From positions 31,407-95,406 of the forward strand of contig JAKQHY010000211.1 in the NCBI GenBank assembly GCA_029555965.1: a stretch of DNA of 64,000 nucleotides, written 5' to 3'. Positions 42,999-51,025 of the stretch are shown here, piece by piece. Positions within the stretch are counted from its first letter, which is position 1. Each line of letters begins with the position of its first letter. A program made the translations under genes and the position numbers. This stretch comes from Chloroflexota bacterium. GTDB lineage: Bacteria > Chloroflexota > Anaerolineae > B4-G1 > SLSP01. The notes beneath the pieces were generated by a model. It did not search any database, was not told the origin of the DNA, and saw only the letters and a list, made by a program, of their open reading frames with translations.

Positions 42999-43394
42999 AT
43001 GGTGGAAGAACCAAAGTTGAAAGTTGTGTGCATTGAAGATGAGCCGGAAATGATTGAGTTGATCCGCCTCATTTTGGGGCGTCGGAACTTTGAATTGATC
43101 GGCGCGGTGGGAGGTCGGGAAGGCCTGGAGACTGTGCGGCAGGTTAAGCCCGGCCTGGTGTTGCTGGATTTGATGATGCCGGATATGGATGGTTGGGAAG
43201 TTTACCAGCAGATGAAGGCCGATCCAGAGTTGAATACTATCCCCGTGATTGTGGTGACGGCCAAAGCCCAGAGCATTGATAAGGTGTTGGGCTTGCACAT
43301 TGCCAAAGTAGATGACTATGTCACCAAACCTTTCGGTCCGCAAGAATTGTTAGCCAGCGTCAATAAGGTCTTAGGAGTCGAAACTACAGGTTAG
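42999..43394 (+). CDS. Single-domain response regulator
   Basis: The 131-residue receiver has VVCIEDEPEMIELI, phosphorylation site in LVLLDLMMPDMDGW, threonine in VIVVTAK and lysine in DYVTKPFG. No output domain follows. It is 94 bp upstream of a close paralogue, with a promoter in front. ATG 42999 follows AGGAGG at 6 nt. The kinase partner is unknown. The main signalling locus ends 7.7 kb away. Confidence 0.9.
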   Translation: MVEEPKLKVVCIEDEPEMIELIRLILGRRNFELIGAVGGREGLETVRQVKPGLVLLDLMMPDMDGWEVYQQMKADPELNTIPVIVVTAKAQSIDKVLGLHIAKVDDYVTKPFGPQELLASVNKVLGVETTG

Positions 43395-43488
43395 ACGTCG
43401 GCGTCAGGATGGCTTTATGGCGCATGGCCTGTTTCTCGTTTCCCATTTCCCGAATTGCAACTCTTGTTGGATGACCGGGAGGTAACCG

Positions 43489-43878
43489 TTGTCCGAAACT
43501 AAGACTTACAAAGTTGTCTATATCGAAGATGATCAGGACATGATCGATCTGGTGCGAGTGGTCCTGACGCGCGGGAACTTTGTCCTGTTGGGCGTGACCG
43601 AAGGACGGGAGGGATTGAAAGTCATTCGGGAACAAAAGCCAGATTTGGTGCTCCTGGATTTAATGTTGCCCGATATGGGGGGATGGGCTATCTATCAACA
43701 GATGAAACATGATGCGGACTTGAAGGACATCCCGGTCATCGTGGTCACGGCGCAAGATGCCCCCATAGACCGCCTTCTGGGTGAGCATATCGCAATGGTG
43801 CAGGTCTATATCACCAAGCCTTTCAGCCCGATGCAGCTCTTCGCCAGTGTGAAGGAAGTGTTGGGCATCCAGGCATAG
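43489..43878 (+). CDS. Single-domain response regulator (paralogue), TTG start
   Basis: The 129-residue receiver has VVYIEDDQDMIDLV, phosphorylation site in LVLLDLMLPDMGGW, threonine in VIVVTAQ and lysine in YITKPFS. It aligns along its whole length with the preceding receiver, so it is a tandem duplicate. The start is TTG 43489, 6 nt after GGGAGG. No ATG or GTG in frame fits. A terminator follows. Confidence 0.88.
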   Translation: MSETKTYKVVYIEDDQDMIDLVRVVLTRGNFVLLGVTEGREGLKVIREQKPDLVLLDLMLPDMGGWAIYQQMKHDADLKDIPVIVVTAQDAPIDRLLGEHIAMVQVYITKPFSPMQLFASVKEVLGIQA

Positions 43879-43946
43879 CGCAATTCTGAAGTCTGCAAAC
43901 GCCAGCCGGGACTCGGTTTGGCGGTAGCCCCTAAGTTTTTAAGTTT

Positions 43947-43986
43947 AATGGCGTGGGAGGTCCTTTACCCCCACGCCATTTCTTTG
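43947..43986 (+). terminator. Terminator-like hairpin before the cinA-like gene
   Basis: AATGGCGTGGG (43947-43957) pairs with CCCACGCCATT (43970-43980), and TCTTTG follows. It can end the two-receiver operon. It lies only 20 nt before the next start codon and just ahead of its GAGGAG ribosome site, so partial read-through or attenuation is also possible. Confidence 0.7.
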
Positions 43987-44000
43987 ATGGAGAGGAGCTT

Positions 44001-44867
44001 GTGCCCATTGCCAGCCTGTTAGCCATTGGAAATGAACTTCTCAACGGCGAGATCCGCGACACTAACCTGTTCATGTTGAGCCGGGGATTGACCCACGTGG
44101 GGTTCACGGTTGCCTATGCCGGGCTGGTGCGCGACGATTCGGCGCGTATTGTGACCATGTTGCATTTCCTCCTGGCTGATGCCCCCGATGTGTTGATTTG
44201 CAGCGGCGGGCTTGGTCCCACTACCGACGATTTAACGTTGTCTGCCCTCGCGGGGGCGCTGTCGCGCCCGTTGACTTTTAACCCCCAGGCGCGCGACTTG
44301 ATTGCAGCACAGTATGCCCAGTTGCTGGGGCGGGGGTACTTGCACGCACCTGGCCCGGAGGAAGCCCGCCGCAAGATGGCTACACTCCCAGCCGGCGCGC
44401 AGCCCCTCCCCAATCCCCTGGGCACGGCGCCCGGCGTGCGACTTACCCACGCAGAGACACTGCTCTACGTCCTGCCTGGCGTCCCGGCGGAATTGGAAGC
44501 CATCTTTGCCGAGTCTATTCTGCCCGAATTGCACAACCGCTTCACTCTGGGGGCCTGGGCCGAGCGCGCCTTGCTTATCCACTGCGATGACGAGGCCACG
44601 GCTGCGCCGCTGCTGCACCAGGTGGCCCGCCGCCATCCTGATGTTTACCTCAAATCGTTGGCGCAGCCCTTCCCTGCCGCTGCGCGGGAGGGCCTGCGTG
44701 TCATCGCGACGACTTGCGCCGCGGAGGCGGTGTTGGCGCAACAGGCCGTCACGCAAACACTGGCCGACTTACAACAGTTGGTGGAGGCCGCCGGATTGCG
44801 TGTCACACTGCTCGATGAGCAGAAATCAGAGAGTGGTGATTGGGCATCAGTATCAGGAAACACCTGA
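44001..44867 (+). CDS. cinA: CinA-like MoCF-domain protein (no amidase domain)
   Basis: The 288-residue protein starts VPIASLLAIGNELLNGEIRDTN and has ICSGGLGPTTDDLT, NPLGTAPG and YVLPGVPAELEAIF, the MoaB/Mog-like domain of CinA. CinA proteins act in pyridine nucleotide salvage (ADP-ribose pyrophosphatase in this domain, NMN deamidase in the C-terminal domain). The C-terminal PncC-type domain is absent, and the protein stops soon after the linker domain. GTG 44001 has GAGGAG at 4-5 nt. The frame to 43953 begins in the terminator hairpin. Confidence 0.85.
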   Translation: MPIASLLAIGNELLNGEIRDTNLFMLSRGLTHVGFTVAYAGLVRDDSARIVTMLHFLLADAPDVLICSGGLGPTTDDLTLSALAGALSRPLTFNPQARDLIAAQYAQLLGRGYLHAPGPEEARRKMATLPAGAQPLPNPLGTAPGVRLTHAETLLYVLPGVPAELEAIFAESILPELHNRFTLGAWAERALLIHCDDEATAAPLLHQVARRHPDVYLKSLAQPFPAAAREGLRVIATTCAAEAVLAQQAVTQTLADLQQLVEAAGLRVTLLDEQKSESGDWASVSGNT

Positions 44868-44915
44868 CTGACTTCTAGTTACCGGCAACCAGTTTCTTAA
44901 CTTAGGGAGGGACCC

Positions 44916-45407
44916 ATGTCATTAGAATTGCACGTAATATCCATTGAAAAGCCTGAACCCATCAATTTCATTTTGGGTCAGGCGCACTTTATCAAAACGG
45001 TAGAAGACCTGCACGAAGCCCTGGTCACTGCCGTGCCCGGCATCAAATTTGGCGTGGCCTTTTGCGAGTCCTCTGGTAAAGCGTTGGTCCGCTGGAGCGG
45101 CACCGACGAGACGCTGCTGACGCTGGCCCGCGATAATGCCCTGGCTCTCAGCGCGGGCCATAGTTTCATCATTTTTCTGGGGGAAGGTTTTTACCCGGTC
45201 AATGTGCTCAATGCAGTGAAGATGGTGCCGGAAGTGGCGCGCATTTTCTGCGCGACGGCTAACCCGGCGCAGGTCATCGTGGCCGAGACGGCGCAGGGAC
45301 GCGGCATCCTGGGTGTCATTGATGGGATGAAGACCCAAGGGGTTGAGGGGGACGAGGATATTGCGTGGCGTAAGGGTTTCTTGCGAATGATCGGGTACAA
45401 GGCGTAA
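44916..45407 (+). CDS. Adenosine-specific kinase family protein (DUF355)
   Basis: The 163-residue protein matches the archaeal/thermophile adenosine-specific kinase family along its length: PEPINFILGQAHFIKTVEDL, GIKFGVAFCESSGKALVRW, CATANPAQVIVAET and GRGILGVIDG. The family was named from an adenosine-binding crystal structure, and its physiological role is poorly defined. The start follows TTAGGGAGG at 5 nt. Confidence 0.88.
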   Translation: MSLELHVISIEKPEPINFILGQAHFIKTVEDLHEALVTAVPGIKFGVAFCESSGKALVRWSGTDETLLTLARDNALALSAGHSFIIFLGEGFYPVNVLNAVKMVPEVARIFCATANPAQVIVAETAQGRGILGVIDGMKTQGVEGDEDIAWRKGFLRMIGYKA

Positions 45408-45504
45408 GCGGTTCCCACTGTAAAACGTCGCAAGCAGACCGTGATGGCTTTGCCGGACAATCCGCGCGGTTTGTTGCCTGACACAAGATTCCAAATAGAT
45501 TCGC

Positions 45505-46437
45505 ATGCCCTGGCTAAAGCTGCTCAAGCGCGATTCAGTCCCCTGGCTGTTGGACCCTGAAAATCCTTCGGTGCGCTTTCTCGCGCTCCGGGATATTTTT
45601 AAGAAACCGCCGGCCATCTTGGAGGTGGAACAACAGCGTATCCGGGAATGGCCGGCAGTCCAGGAGATTTTTCAGCATTGGAATCGGTATAATTTTTGGG
45701 GGCGGATGTATGCGCCGTACTATGGCGGACCGGTGGGGAACTTCGGTACACTTTACTTGTTTGCGCAGTTGGGGGCGCCGCTATACCCTGAACTCGAGCC
45801 TGTTTGCGAAAATCTGCTCGATATAGGGCGCTTTGAGGACGGACGTTTTGTCCCTGAAATGCATCGCGCCGCACCGTGGTTGTGCTACACTGGTATGGCC
45901 CTCAGACTCTTGTACCACTTTGGCTATGGCGCTGACTCGCGCGTCATCTCGACGCACGCGGCGCTGCTGCATACCATCCTGTTTCGCCCAGAACTGTTGG
46001 CGTGCCCGATGTTGGGCGGGCTTTGTCGCTCCGGGTTGGTCAAAGCCCTGGATGCGCTCATCCATGTGCCGCCGCTCCAGCGCACGGGCGACAACGCTGC
46101 CGCGATTGAGACGTTGGGTGAAATGCTTGTGATGCATGCCTACGATTGGGGCGCCCAGGACGCCGATTGGCTTGCCGCCACTTTTCCGCGCTACTATGAC
46201 GCGGATATCCTCGAACTCTGTCACGTTTTGGCGCAAACGGATTATCGCACACAGCCCCGCTTTGAAGAACTGGTGCAGCGAATGCTCACTTTGCAGAACG
46301 AGCAGGGACGTTGGCGCAAATTGCGCGCGACCCCTGTGTTTCCGATAGAGCGCATCCAACATCCCAGCCGTTGGTTGACCTACGAGGCTGTGCATACCTT
46401 GACGCTGACTTATGGAGATACCATCTATGCGCCCTGA
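45505..46437 (+). CDS. Helical-repeat protein resembling prenyltransferase/squalene-cyclase toroids
   Basis: The 310-residue soluble protein starts with WLLDPENPSVRFLALRDIF and has spaced, Trp/Tyr-rich helices (YGGPVGNFGTLYLFAQLG, WLCYTGMALRLLYHFGY) and a C-terminal RWLTYEAVHTLTL. The pattern fits the alpha/alpha-toroid fold of prenyltransferase-like proteins, but no DDxD or other catalytic motif was seen. The function is unknown. It overlaps the Nudix gene by 11 bp. Confidence 0.6.
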   Translation: MPWLKLLKRDSVPWLLDPENPSVRFLALRDIFKKPPAILEVEQQRIREWPAVQEIFQHWNRYNFWGRMYAPYYGGPVGNFGTLYLFAQLGAPLYPELEPVCENLLDIGRFEDGRFVPEMHRAAPWLCYTGMALRLLYHFGYGADSRVISTHAALLHTILFRPELLACPMLGGLCRSGLVKALDALIHVPPLQRTGDNAAAIETLGEMLVMHAYDWGAQDADWLAATFPRYYDADILELCHVLAQTDYRTQPRFEELVQRMLTLQNEQGRWRKLRATPVFPIERIQHPSRWLTYEAVHTLTLTYGDTIYAP

Positions 46438-46915
46438 AGATCAAAAGAAGGCCGGCGCGTCTTACACAATTATCCCACGGGTCCTGGTTTTCCTGACCCA
46501 TCGGAATGAGGTCTTGTTGTTGCGTGGCGCGCCCGACAAAAAGCTCTTTGCGAATCAATATAACGGCCTTGGCGGGCATATCGAACCGGGGGAAACCCCC
46601 TATCGCGCGGCGATGCGGGAGTTGCAAGAAGAGGCCGGGATCACTCCCGACCATCTGGACCTGCGGGCGGTGATTCATATCACGATGCCGGAACCGCCGG
46701 GGGTGATGTTGTTTGTCTTTGTTGGAGAAACATCGCGGATGGCCGGACGTCCTTCTGCTGAAGGTGCTCCAGAGTGGGTATCGCGCCACAAACTGGCTTC
46801 ACTGCCGTTGGTGGAAGATTTACCGCATCTCTTCAAGCACATCTTTATGCCGGGACTGTTGGTGTATGGAAATTATACCCTCAACGTGGATGGACTCCAC
46901 CTGACCTTCGAGTAA
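46427..46915 (+). CDS. Nudix hydrolase
   Basis: The 162-residue protein has the Nudix box GGHIEPGETPYRAAMRELQEEAGI (GxxxxxExxxxxxxREUxEExGU complete). Nudix enzymes cleave nucleoside diphosphate derivatives, and an 8-oxo-dGTP or nucleotide-sugar substrate is possible. ATG 46427 is 9 nt after GGAG. ATG 46412 is in frame but lies before that site. It ends 2 bp from the convergent flippase-like gene with no room for a separate terminator. Confidence 0.9.
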   Translation: MRPEDQKKAGASYTIIPRVLVFLTHRNEVLLLRGAPDKKLFANQYNGLGGHIEPGETPYRAAMRELQEEAGITPDHLDLRAVIHITMPEPPGVMLFVFVGETSRMAGRPSAEGAPEWVSRHKLASLPLVEDLPHLFKHIFMPGLLVYGNYTLNVDGLHLTFE

Positions 46916-46917
46916 GG

Positions 46918-49551
46918 TTAATCCATTGGAACGCGGGCCAACGTCAACGACTGGGCTTCCTCCAGCGCCATAGGGCGTAGCGCGATGGGAAAGCGTCCAT
47001 GCAAGGGCGAGAGCCGCGCGCCGCACTGAACGCCGACCTGAAGTAACCACGCCACTGGCCAGCTTAGCCCACTGAGACGAACCGCCTGCTGCAATTCGGC
47101 CACCCCGTCATCGTCCCAACCTCCGAAGAGCGCCGTCAGAAAGCCGTACAAGGTCAGGGTGGGCAGCGTCGCCAGGGCGAAATGCCATAGGGTCAAGGGC
47201 GCCCCGCTCAGATCACTGATAATCCACACGCGCGTCAGCCCATAGTAAAGCAATCCCGCGGCTGCGGCGGGCGCGATGAGCGTTTGCCAGAGATAGATGT
47301 GGGGGCGCACGCTCACCCGACCTATCGCCATCCAACTGAGCAGGCCGCGCAAGGCGCGCGCCCACCCGTAGGCGAACACCACTCCCGCCGGCCCTAAATA
47401 TGGCGTTAAGAGTACCAACAATCCGGTGCGCGCCGCCGTTTCCCCCATGATGAGCCAGGACACCAGGGCGGGATGATTGCTCGCCTCCAAGAGCCGATCC
47501 GGGAGCCAAACCATCCCCTGTAGGGCGCCCCAGATGAGCAATAGCCAACCCCAAGGCGCGGCGTGTTCGGCTGCGATGCCAAACAGGTCTACCAATCCCC
47601 GTTCGATAACCGTCCCTAGCGTGCCGAGGAGAAACAGACTGAACCACATCCCATACCGGATTCCCTGACCGGCATAGTAGCGCAACAGGGTTTCATACTT
47701 CATCGTTAGCGCTTCCACAAAAGCCGGCATCAGCCCCGCATACAGACCGGAGGCTAACACTTCAAAGGCCGCGACCAAAGTTGTTGCCAGCATAAGATGC
47801 GTGCGCGTCATGGTGGCCGGCAGCGCCGTAGTGAGCCACCCAAGCTGGAAAAGCATTCCCCCGACCAGCGTCAGACGGCCAAAGGTCAACCGCCCGCCGA
47901 AGCTCAACATCCGCAGCAGCACCCGCCGGTCGAACCGGGGCAGTAACACGGCCCGTCCCACAAATCCCAGCCGCCGGTATAGCAACCACCCCACCCCGAA
48001 ACCGAGCCATTCGGCCAGCAGCAGCCCGACATTCAGCCCCATCACACTGCCTAACGCTGCGCCGACTGCCGGCTGCGCCGCCCCCCACTGGCGCAACCAC
48101 AGCGCGCCTATACCCGGCAAGATTGCCGCGCTACTTAACGTAGTGAGGTTTACCCACTGTTCGTAATCCAACCGTTGGAGCGCGCGAAAGAACAGGCCAA
48201 AGCAGTGCAGAAATCCCGGAAACTGGAGCAATCCGCGCAATAAGAAGTAGTAGGAGAGATGGGCGAGCGCTGTTTGGGGAAACACCAACGTGGCCAGTGC
48301 GGTCACGACGACAAGTTGCACAACCCCACTGAACAATTGCCACCACAGATAAAATTGGAAGTGCTGGAATGCGGTGCGGGGGTGATGGGGGCGGTAGGCC
48401 GCAAAATGGTAGACTGCCGCTGTGCCGGTCCCCAGGTCAAACACCAGCCAGGCGGCCTCCAACCACCGTGTGACTTGTTCCCAGAATTGCAACGGCTGCA
48501 TCCAGGGCAGCAGGATTTGGGGCAGTCCTAAGACACGATACCAGAGCAGCAGCGGAAACAGTGCCAGGTACAAGGGGAACAAACACAGCAGTCCGGCTAA
48601 TGGCCGATGAAACCCCACTGCGCGCCAACCACTGCGGGGCGCTGTGGCGGGGGCGGTTTTGCGCAATCGGTCTACACCGCCCGGATTCAGATATAAATGC
48701 CGTTCAATGCTGTAAAACCCGATGGCTACCAGGAGCGCGAGTCCCAGGCTGACGCCGATGACGACCCGTCGCACTGGCCCTTGGGGGGTTGGCGAGAGGG
48801 GATAGTCAGCATAACTCAACCCACGGGAACTGCCGGCGGCCTCGATCACCAACCGGTAGATGAAATAGCGGAAATACGGCCAGTTGAGCCAGTCAGCGTT
48901 TTGCGCGTCGCTTAACCAGGGGCTTACGAAAAAAATCTGCGTGGTTTCCCGCCCGCGCCCACGTTGCAGGATGGGTTCGCCATTGGGTGTGACAATGATG
49001 GGCAGCAGCAGGTTGGGGTTGGAGATAACTGTGCGCGCGCGCACCACCGGGGCCGATTCCCATGCCATGACCATCTGGAGAGGGTCGGCCTCGGCGGCCC
49101 GCATAACCGTTTCCGGACGCTCGGTGCGCGCCATCCCAAAAGCACTCACCCCCAACAAGGTGTTCAAGTCCAGGACGTTGGTCGGGAAGATTGGCCCGTT
49201 GAAGACGATCAGGCCTACCTTGCCCTGGCGCACGAGGGTGTTCAACCGCAGCGTCTCGGAGGTGGGATGCTGATTGTGGACAACGACAACTTGTGCCAGA
49301 TCGGGCTGATCGACCAGGACGATGTAGGGGGCAGCCAACCGGAGCGCACTAAGTACCGGATCATCCGTCTCGCCAGTCTGTTTGGGCACGCCGTTATAAT
49401 ACACCCCCACCGCGCCGGTTGCAGTTTGCGCCAGGCTGATGGCGTAACTGAGACCGACACCCAGTAGCGCCGCCAACACACAGAGCGCCAGACGCCAGGC
49501 GCGAGTGAGCCGGTAGGGAGCGCGGCTGTGTGGCCTGGAGGATTGCGCCAT
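46918..49551 (-). CDS. Large membrane protein: amidotransferase-like domain fused to flippase-like domain
   Basis: The 877-residue protein has an N-terminal signal-anchor helix (LALCVLAALLGVGLSYAI), then an extracytoplasmic domain of about 200 residues with strands like AQVVVVHNQHP and GLIVFNGP, reminiscent of a class I glutamine amidotransferase-like fold without a visible Cys-His-Glu triad. A second helix follows near 270, then about a dozen helices from 310 to 830 that resemble MATE/Wzx-type polysaccharide flippases (GGRLTFGRLTLVGGMLFQLG, MPAFVEALTMKYETLLRYY). A role in moving a lipid-linked sugar is inferred. The start is 2 nt downstream of the scpB stop, so it is coupled. Confidence 0.65.
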   Translation of the reverse strand: MAQSSRPHSRAPYRLTRAWRLALCVLAALLGVGLSYAISLAQTATGAVGVYYNGVPKQTGETDDPVLSALRLAAPYIVLVDQPDLAQVVVVHNQHPTSETLRLNTLVRQGKVGLIVFNGPIFPTNVLDLNTLLGVSAFGMARTERPETVMRAAEADPLQMVMAWESAPVVRARTVISNPNLLLPIIVTPNGEPILQRGRGRETTQIFFVSPWLSDAQNADWLNWPYFRYFIYRLVIEAAGSSRGLSYADYPLSPTPQGPVRRVVIGVSLGLALLVAIGFYSIERHLYLNPGGVDRLRKTAPATAPRSGWRAVGFHRPLAGLLCLFPLYLALFPLLLWYRVLGLPQILLPWMQPLQFWEQVTRWLEAAWLVFDLGTGTAAVYHFAAYRPHHPRTAFQHFQFYLWWQLFSGVVQLVVVTALATLVFPQTALAHLSYYFLLRGLLQFPGFLHCFGLFFRALQRLDYEQWVNLTTLSSAAILPGIGALWLRQWGAAQPAVGAALGSVMGLNVGLLLAEWLGFGVGWLLYRRLGFVGRAVLLPRFDRRVLLRMLSFGGRLTFGRLTLVGGMLFQLGWLTTALPATMTRTHLMLATTLVAAFEVLASGLYAGLMPAFVEALTMKYETLLRYYAGQGIRYGMWFSLFLLGTLGTVIERGLVDLFGIAAEHAAPWGWLLLIWGALQGMVWLPDRLLEASNHPALVSWLIMGETAARTGLLVLLTPYLGPAGVVFAYGWARALRGLLSWMAIGRVSVRPHIYLWQTLIAPAAAAGLLYYGLTRVWIISDLSGAPLTLWHFALATLPTLTLYGFLTALFGGWDDDGVAELQQAVRLSGLSWPVAWLLQVGVQCGARLSPLHGRFPIALRPMALEEAQSLTLARVPMD

Positions 49552-49553
49552 AT

Positions 49554-50093
49554 TTACTGCGCCGGTGGGGTGGCCCCGGTCGGCGGCTGCAAGGGCGGCA
49601 GGGAATCCGGCTTTTCCAGGCCGAACTGCTGTAAAAATTCGAAGGTAGTGCCATAGAGAATCGGCCGCCCCACGGTTTCCGCGCGCCCGACTTCTTCTAC
49701 CAGACCCGCCGCGAGTAGGGTGCGCAGGACGCCGTCCGAATTGACGCCACGGATGGACTCGATCTGCGGGCGCGTCACCGGCTGCGCGTAAGCAATGATC
49801 GCAAGGGTCTCCAGAGCCGCCTGCGACATCCTCAGGTTGACGGACAGGCCCAGCAGCTTTTCGATGGCCGGCGCGGCCTCCGGCGCAGAGACGGTCTGCA
49901 CCCGCTGTTTATGGCGTTGAAGGCGCACCCCGCGTTGCGCCAATTCTTCTTCCAGCATGGTCAGCGCGGCCTCCGTTTCGGCGACAGTCATTCCGGCAGC
50001 CATCGCCAGCGACTCTATAGTCACGGGCTGGGGCGCCGCGAACAGCAGCGCTTCTAACAGCGCTGTCGGCGTCAGAACCGGCGATTCGCTCAC
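49554..50093 (-). CDS. scpB: Segregation and condensation protein B
   Basis: The 179-residue protein has two winged-helix halves with the family segments LLEALLFAAPQPVTIESLA, ALETLAIIAYAQPVTRPQIESIRGV and GLVEEVGRAETVGRPILYGTT. ScpB works with ScpA and SMC in chromosome condensation. scpA is not in this window. A 4-bp overlap with the upstream amaP-like gene and 2-bp spacing to the flippase-like gene imply one transcript. Confidence 0.94.
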   Translation of the reverse strand: MSESPVLTPTALLEALLFAAPQPVTIESLAMAAGMTVAETEAALTMLEEELAQRGVRLQRHKQRVQTVSAPEAAPAIEKLLGLSVNLRMSQAALETLAIIAYAQPVTRPQIESIRGVNSDGVLRTLLAAGLVEEVGRAETVGRPILYGTTFEFLQQFGLEKPDSLPPLQPPTGATPPAQ

Positions 50094-50779
50094 GCTTTAA
50101 CATTCTCCGCCGGCCCGTCTGCCAATCCCGATGGCGACTTATCCACCGGCAGGGCGGGGGGGCGCAGCTCGCGCGGCGGCGCCGGGCGCGTCTCACGCGC
50201 CGCCGGCGGCAGTGGCGGAGCTTCGGGCAAGACGCCGCCCGGGGCCGGCGCAACTTTGATGCGCACTTCCGGCTTGCCGAAGACCTGCAACCCCAGGTCT
50301 GAAATCAAGACCGCCTGTACTTTGTCTACCAGGGTAGCGGCCAGTTCCGGGACGTTGGCGCCCGCCGTGACCTCCACCAGCACCACTGCCTGCACCTTGT
50401 TGCCTTTGGCGCGGATGTCCGGCTCCACGCCGATCACCCCCGAGAGAGGATCGAGCCGGTATTTCAGTTGTTGGATAATGCTGGAGTCGTTGATCGTCAC
50501 CATCCCGCCGGACACTTGCTGTACCCGGATGAACCGTTTACGCTGCGGGCGCACCTCAAGGAAGATGAGCAATGCCAGCGCTGCATCCAAAATAATGGCC
50601 AGAACGATGCCGCCGAGAATGCGTATCCATTCCTTCATCCCCCCCACATACTCGCCCCCGACTATCAACCACTGTCCGATGCCTGATAGAATGGTATCGG
50701 GGAAAATACACAGCACAGTTGCTCCCACCATCGCTAGAAACAGCAACAGAACGATTATTGTGCGATTTGCCGTATTCAT
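50090..50779 (-). CDS. amaP: AmaP-like alkaline-shock membrane anchor protein
   Basis: The 229-residue protein has two N-terminal membrane helices (TIIVLLLFLAMVGATVLCIF and ILGGIVLAIILDAALALLIFL), a soluble Asp23/AmaP-like domain (SSIIQQLKYRLDPLSGVIGVEPDI, VQAVVLVEV) and a proline-rich tail. AmaP holds Asp23 at the membrane in Firmicutes. ATG 50779 or 50782 follow AGAGGAGGG. The frame to 50890 reads repeat DNA. Its leader is shared almost word for word with that of ubiD. Confidence 0.75.
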   Translation of the reverse strand: MNTANRTIIVLLLFLAMVGATVLCIFPDTILSGIGQWLIVGGEYVGGMKEWIRILGGIVLAIILDAALALLIFLEVRPQRKRFIRVQQVSGGMVTINDSSIIQQLKYRLDPLSGVIGVEPDIRAKGNKVQAVVLVEVTAGANVPELAATLVDKVQAVLISDLGLQVFGKPEVRIKVAPAPGGVLPEAPPLPPAARETRPAPPRELRPPALPVDKSPSGLADGPAENVKA

Positions 50780-50786
50780 CATTTCC

Positions 50787-50935
50787 CTCCTCTGAAAATA
50801 AAAGCATGTTTCACGCAAAGGCGCAAAGACGCAAAGTAAAAAAACAAAGCCTTGGCGGGCTTGGTGTCTTTGCGTGAAATTTTCATCCAACCGCTGGTGA
50901 ACCGCCGGTTAATGAGAAATTCCCCTGAAAATACA
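50787..50935. repeat. Duplicated leader element, copy 1 (upstream of amaP)
   Basis: From the ribosome site outward: CCTCCTCTGAAAATAAA, then TTTCACGCAAAGGCGCAAAG, a GGCGGGCTTGG segment, TTTGCGTGAAATTTTCATCC, then AACCGCTGGTGAACCGCCGGTT and TAATGAGAAATTC. Copy 2 precedes ubiD in the same orientation. The CACGCAAAG and CTTTGCGTG arms make an inverted repeat of about 60 bp span, and a second hairpin lies in AACCGCTGG...CCGCCGGTT. The rest of the gap (50936-51025) shows nothing recognisable. Confidence 0.85.
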
Positions 50936-51025
50936 AAACTATTTCACGAAAAGACGCAAATTAAAAAACAGACACTCGGTGGGCCTGGCAGCTAATGAAG
51001 GTTAACCGCACCCTCACCCTATTTC

